Made by a program: the position numbers and the translations under genes
Part shown: in pieces, positions 35,880-38,416 of the stretch
Numbering within the stretch: the stretch's first letter is position 1
How the letters are laid out: every line of letters starts with the position of its first letter
Notes under the pieces: model-generated
What the model was told of the DNA's origin: nothing
The model's input: only the letters and a program-made list of their open reading frames with translations
Database searches by the model: none
Assembly (NCBI GenBank): GCA_036381835.1
Contig: DASVCA010000202.1
Coordinates: 1-38,416 of the forward strand
Direction of reading: 5' to 3'
DNA: 38,416 nt
From: DASULK01 sp036381835
Lineage (GTDB): Bacteria; Actinomycetota; Actinomycetes; Mycobacteriales; Micromonosporaceae

Positions 35880-36946
35880 AGTGACTCCAGTGCGGCGAGG
35901 AACGCATCGGTCTCTTCCGGGGTGCCGGCGGTGACCCGCAGCCAGCCGGGCAGCCCGACGTCGCGGACGAGGACCCCGCGGTCCAGCAGGGCCTGCCAGA
36001 CCGCCCGTTGATCCCCGCCCACCTGGAACAGCACGAAGTTGGCGTCGCTGTCGGCGACCACGTAGCCGTGCCCGCGCAGCGCCGCCACCATCCGGTCCCG
36101 CTGCTGTTTGATCGCGGTGACGTTGGCCAGCAGGACGTCCCGGTGCGCCAAGGCGGCACGGGCCGCGGCCTGGGTCAGCGTGGAGAGATGGTACGGCAGG
36201 CGGACCAACTGCACGGCCTCGACGACGGCCGGGGCCGCGGCCAGATAGCCGAGTCGCCCACCGGCGAATCCGAAGGCCTTGCTCATCGTGCGCGTCACCA
36301 CCAGACGGGGCTGTCCGGGCAGCAACGCCAGCGCGGAGGGGGTGCCGGGGCGGGCGAACTCCGCGTACGCCTCGTCCACGATCACCATGCCGGGTGCTCG
36401 GGCCAGCACCGCCTCGATCACCGCGGGATCGAGCGCGGTGCCGGTCGGATTGTTCGGCGAGCACAGGAAGACCACGTCCGGCCGGTGCTCCTCGACCTGG
36501 GCGGCAGCTTCCGCCGCGGTGAGCTGGAACGACTCGTCGCGCCGTCCGTCGATCCAGGTCGTGCCGGTGCCGAGGGCCAGCAACGGGTGCATGGAGTAGG
36601 CGGGTGTGAAGCCGAGTGCGGTCCGGCCCGGACCGCCGAAGACCTGGAGCAGCTGCTGCTGGATCTCGTTGGAGCCGTTGGCGGCCCACACGTTCGCCGC
36701 CGACAGCCCGTGCCCCAGGTAGTCGGCCAGGTCGGCGCGCAGCGCCACCGCATCCCGATCCGGGTAGCGGTTGAGGTCGCGCAGCTCGGCGCGCAGCGCC
36801 TGGTCGATCGCCGCGGCCACCTGCTCCGGCAGGCGGTACGAGTTCTCGTTGGTGTTGAGCCGCACCGGCACGTCCAGCTGCGGCGCACCGTACGGGACGC
36901 GGCCGCGCAGGTCGTCGCGGATCGGCAGATCGTCGAGCGTGGTCAC
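35876..36946 (-). CDS. hisC: histidinol-phosphate aminotransferase
   Basis: A 356-aa PLP enzyme of fold type I. Key blocks are VRLNTNENSYRLP, VWAANGSNEIQQQLLQ, FLCSPNNPTGTALD, VIVDEAYAEFA and the PLP lysine site TRTMSKAFGFAGGRLGY; Arg near the end in GWLRVTAGTPEE binds substrate phosphate or carboxylate. It converts imidazole acetol phosphate with glutamate to histidinol phosphate. GTG at 36946 overlaps the hisD stop by four bases. Confidence 0.96.
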   Translation of the reverse strand: MTTLDDLPIRDDLRGRVPYGAPQLDVPVRLNTNENSYRLPEQVAAAIDQALRAELRDLNRYPDRDAVALRADLADYLGHGLSAANVWAANGSNEIQQQLLQVFGGPGRTALGFTPAYSMHPLLALGTGTTWIDGRRDESFQLTAAEAAAQVEEHRPDVVFLCSPNNPTGTALDPAVIEAVLARAPGMVIVDEAYAEFARPGTPSALALLPGQPRLVVTRTMSKAFGFAGGRLGYLAAAPAVVEAVQLVRLPYHLSTLTQAAARAALAHRDVLLANVTAIKQQRDRMVAALRGHGYVVADSDANFVLFQVGGDQRAVWQALLDRGVLVRDVGLPGWLRVTAGTPEETDAFLAALESL

Positions 36947-38253
36947 CGCAACCGCACCTGCACCGCCTGCCCGTGCGCGGGCAGATCCTCGACGGCGGCC
37001 AGCGTCACCACGTGCCGGGCGACGTCCTGCAGCGCGGCCCGGTCGTACTCGACGATGTGGATCCCGCGCAGGAACGACTGCACCGACAGCCCCGAGGAGT
37101 GCCGGGCGCAGCCGCCGGTCGGCAGCACATGGTTGGACCCTGCGCAGTAGTCGCCCAGCGAGACCGGTGAGTAGGGCCCGACGAAGATCGCGCCGGCGTT
37201 GCGTACCCGCAGCGCCCAGTCGCGCGCGTCGCGGGTCTGGATCTCCAGATGCTCTGCCGCGTACGCATCCACCACCCGCAGCCCGGCCTCGAGGTCGTCG
37301 ACCAGCACCGCGCCGGACTGCTCGCCGGTCAGGGCCGCGGTGATCCGCTCGCTGTGCTTGGTGGCGGGTACCTGGCGGGCCAGCTCGCGGTCCACCGCGT
37401 CGATCAGTTCCACCGACGGGGTGACCAGCACGCTCGCGGCGAGCGGGTCGTGCTCCGCCTGGCTGATCAGGTCGGCGGCGACGTGGGCCGGGTCGGCGGT
37501 GTCGTCGGCCAGGATCGCGATCTCGGTCGGGCCGGCTTCGGCGTCGATGCCGACCACGCCGCGCAGCAGGCGCTTGGCGGCGGTGACCCAGATGTTGCCC
37601 GGCCCGGTGATCAGATCCACGGGCGGGCAGTAGCCGACACCGTCGACGTCCGTCACCGCCCCGTACGCGAGCATGGCGATCGCCTGGGCGCCGCCGACCG
37701 CGTACACCTCCTCCACCCCGAGCAGCGCGCAGGCGGCGAGCACCCGCGGATCGGGTAGCCCGCCGTGGTCCCGCTGCGGCGGGCTCGCCACGACCAGCGA
37801 CCGGACCCCGGCGACCTGCGCGGGCACCACGTTCATGACGACCGTCGACGGGTACATGGCCAGGCCTCCGGGAACGTACAGACCGACCCGGTCCACCGGC
37901 ACCCAGCGTTCCGTGACCGTGCCGCCGGGGACCACCTCCGTCGTGACGTCGGTCCGCCGTTGGTCCAGATGCACCCGCCGGACCCGGTCGATGGCCTCGG
38001 TCAGCGCGGCCCGCACCTCGGGGTCGAGGGTGTGCACGGCGTCCGCGATGGCTTGCTCCGGGACCCGCAGTCGGTCGAGGTCGACGTCGTCGAACCGCTT
38101 CGTCGCATCCCGCAGCGCGGTGAAGCCGTGCTCGCGCACCGCCTCGACGACCGGGCGGATCCGCTCGACCGCGGCGGAGACGTCGATACGGGCGCGGGGC
38201 AGCAGACGGCGCGGGTCGCGGACATCCCCGCGCAGGTCGATCCGGTTCAGCAC
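36943..38253 (-). CDS. hisD: histidinol dehydrogenase
   Basis: A 436-aa zinc enzyme that oxidises histidinol to histidine in two NAD steps. Family blocks include DRVGLYVPGGLAMYPSTVVMNVVPAQVAGV, VYAVGGAQAIAMLAYG, GPGNIWVTAAKRLLRGVVGIDAEAGPTEIAILAD, LISQAEHDP and AEHLEIQTRDAR, with GDYCAGSNHVLPTGGCAR near the end. GTG at 38253 has TAGACT 7 nt upstream and no ribosome site, so it is probably leaderless. It is the first gene of the his operon, and its TGA overlaps the hisC start. Confidence 0.97.
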   Translation of the reverse strand: MLNRIDLRGDVRDPRRLLPRARIDVSAAVERIRPVVEAVREHGFTALRDATKRFDDVDLDRLRVPEQAIADAVHTLDPEVRAALTEAIDRVRRVHLDQRRTDVTTEVVPGGTVTERWVPVDRVGLYVPGGLAMYPSTVVMNVVPAQVAGVRSLVVASPPQRDHGGLPDPRVLAACALLGVEEVYAVGGAQAIAMLAYGAVTDVDGVGYCPPVDLITGPGNIWVTAAKRLLRGVVGIDAEAGPTEIAILADDTADPAHVAADLISQAEHDPLAASVLVTPSVELIDAVDRELARQVPATKHSERITAALTGEQSGAVLVDDLEAGLRVVDAYAAEHLEIQTRDARDWALRVRNAGAIFVGPYSPVSLGDYCAGSNHVLPTGGCARHSSGLSVQSFLRGIHIVEYDRAALQDVARHVVTLAAVEDLPAHGQAVQVRLR

Positions 38254-38260
38254 CCTTGCG

Positions 38261-38266
38261 AGTCTA
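38261..38266 (-). promoter_or_regulatory. putative -10 element of the his operon
   Basis: TAGACT on the minus strand stands 7 nt before the hisD GTG. No clear -35 and no Shine-Dalgarno sequence are present. A leaderless mRNA would leave no room for an attenuator in the transcript; none is seen. A weak dyad GCGGGA-N7-TCCCGC lies further upstream, at about 38305-38323. Confidence 0.45.
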
Positions 38267-38397
38267 TGCTGCTCGGGCGCGCTGACCGCGCGCCCGTCCA
38301 GGGGGCGGGACGGCCCCTCCCGCGCGTCGGCAGGCGGGGCACCGGGCCGGCACTCGGCAAGATCACGCGAGGTGCGGGGGCGGCGGCCCGATCGGGT

Positions 38398-38403
38398 TAG
38401 GCT
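38398..38403 (+). promoter_or_regulatory. putative -10 element of the gene at the right edge
   Basis: TAGGCT is followed after 6 nt (CGTGCG) by GTG at 38410, the same layout as the other leaderless-type promoters in this window. Confidence 0.4.
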
Positions 38404-38409
38404 CGTGCG

Positions 38410-38416
38410 GTGGACA
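38410..38416 (+). CDS. start of an unidentified plus-strand gene (edge)
   Basis: Only GTG GAC A is inside the window. The call rests on the TAGGCT hexamer 6 nt upstream and on the divergent position to hisD with a 156-bp gap. Nothing can be said of the product. Confidence 0.35.

Overview
The window is a compact, very GC-rich chromosomal segment from a high-GC Gram-positive actinomycete. Indicators are strongly G/C-biased third codon positions, frequent GTG starts, PriA doing the HisA job with no trpF in sight, a trp-region membrane protein of the TIGR02234 type, a his operon in the order hisD-hisC-hisB-hisH-priA-hisF, and a hisI-trpE-trpCBA-lgt run followed by gltBD and pyk. This synteny resembles what is usual in Micromonosporaceae; that family assignment is inference. 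No IS element, phage gene, tRNA, rRNA or CRISPR array was seen, and almost everything looks like core metabolism with a few accessory islands.

Layout. (1) 1-1636, minus: the start of an acyl-CoA thioesterase II gene preceded by pyruvate kinase. (2) 1853-3749: a small accessory module of one Amidohydro_2-type metal enzyme (plus) facing two overlapping cupin genes (minus). (3) 3879-9948, minus: glutamate synthase gltB-gltD. (4) 10089-12129: a GNAT acetyltransferase facing a flavin monooxygenase. (5) 12151-18845, minus: hisI-trpE-TIGR02234-trpC-trpB-trpA-lgt, mostly joined by 4-base overlaps, with a hairpin and operator-like palindromes before trpC. (6) 18916-19611: a membrane-anchored M23 peptidase, divergent from (7) 19821-21980, an ABC-2 exporter plus TetR regulator, with a near-perfect 36-bp palindrome between them. 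(8) 21950-25638, minus: a heterodimeric ABC exporter pair whose motif changes fall in one composite ATP site. (9) 25795-29776: a TIGR03085/MDMPI-type protein, a secreted LasA-like M23 peptidase and a long-chain acyl-CoA synthetase. (10) 29837-32018: a MocR regulator divergent from a YczE-type membrane protein. (11) 32119-32571: an unknown 150-aa protein. (12) 32604-38253, minus: the his operon, with two small membrane-protein genes embedded, one only 58 codons. A new plus-strand gene begins at the right edge.

How it fits together. GltBD supplies glutamate. The his and trp operons cover all later histidine steps (hisG and hisE not here) and most of the tryptophan route (trpD and trpG not here). 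PriA bridges both pathways as the probable N'-phosphoribosyl isomerase for histidine and tryptophan. Several genes appear to be leaderless: a TANNNT -10 hexamer sits 6-8 nt before the GTG or ATG. The least understood parts are the cupin/amidohydrolase module, the two embedded his-operon membrane proteins, the 150-aa protein and the operator-like palindromes.
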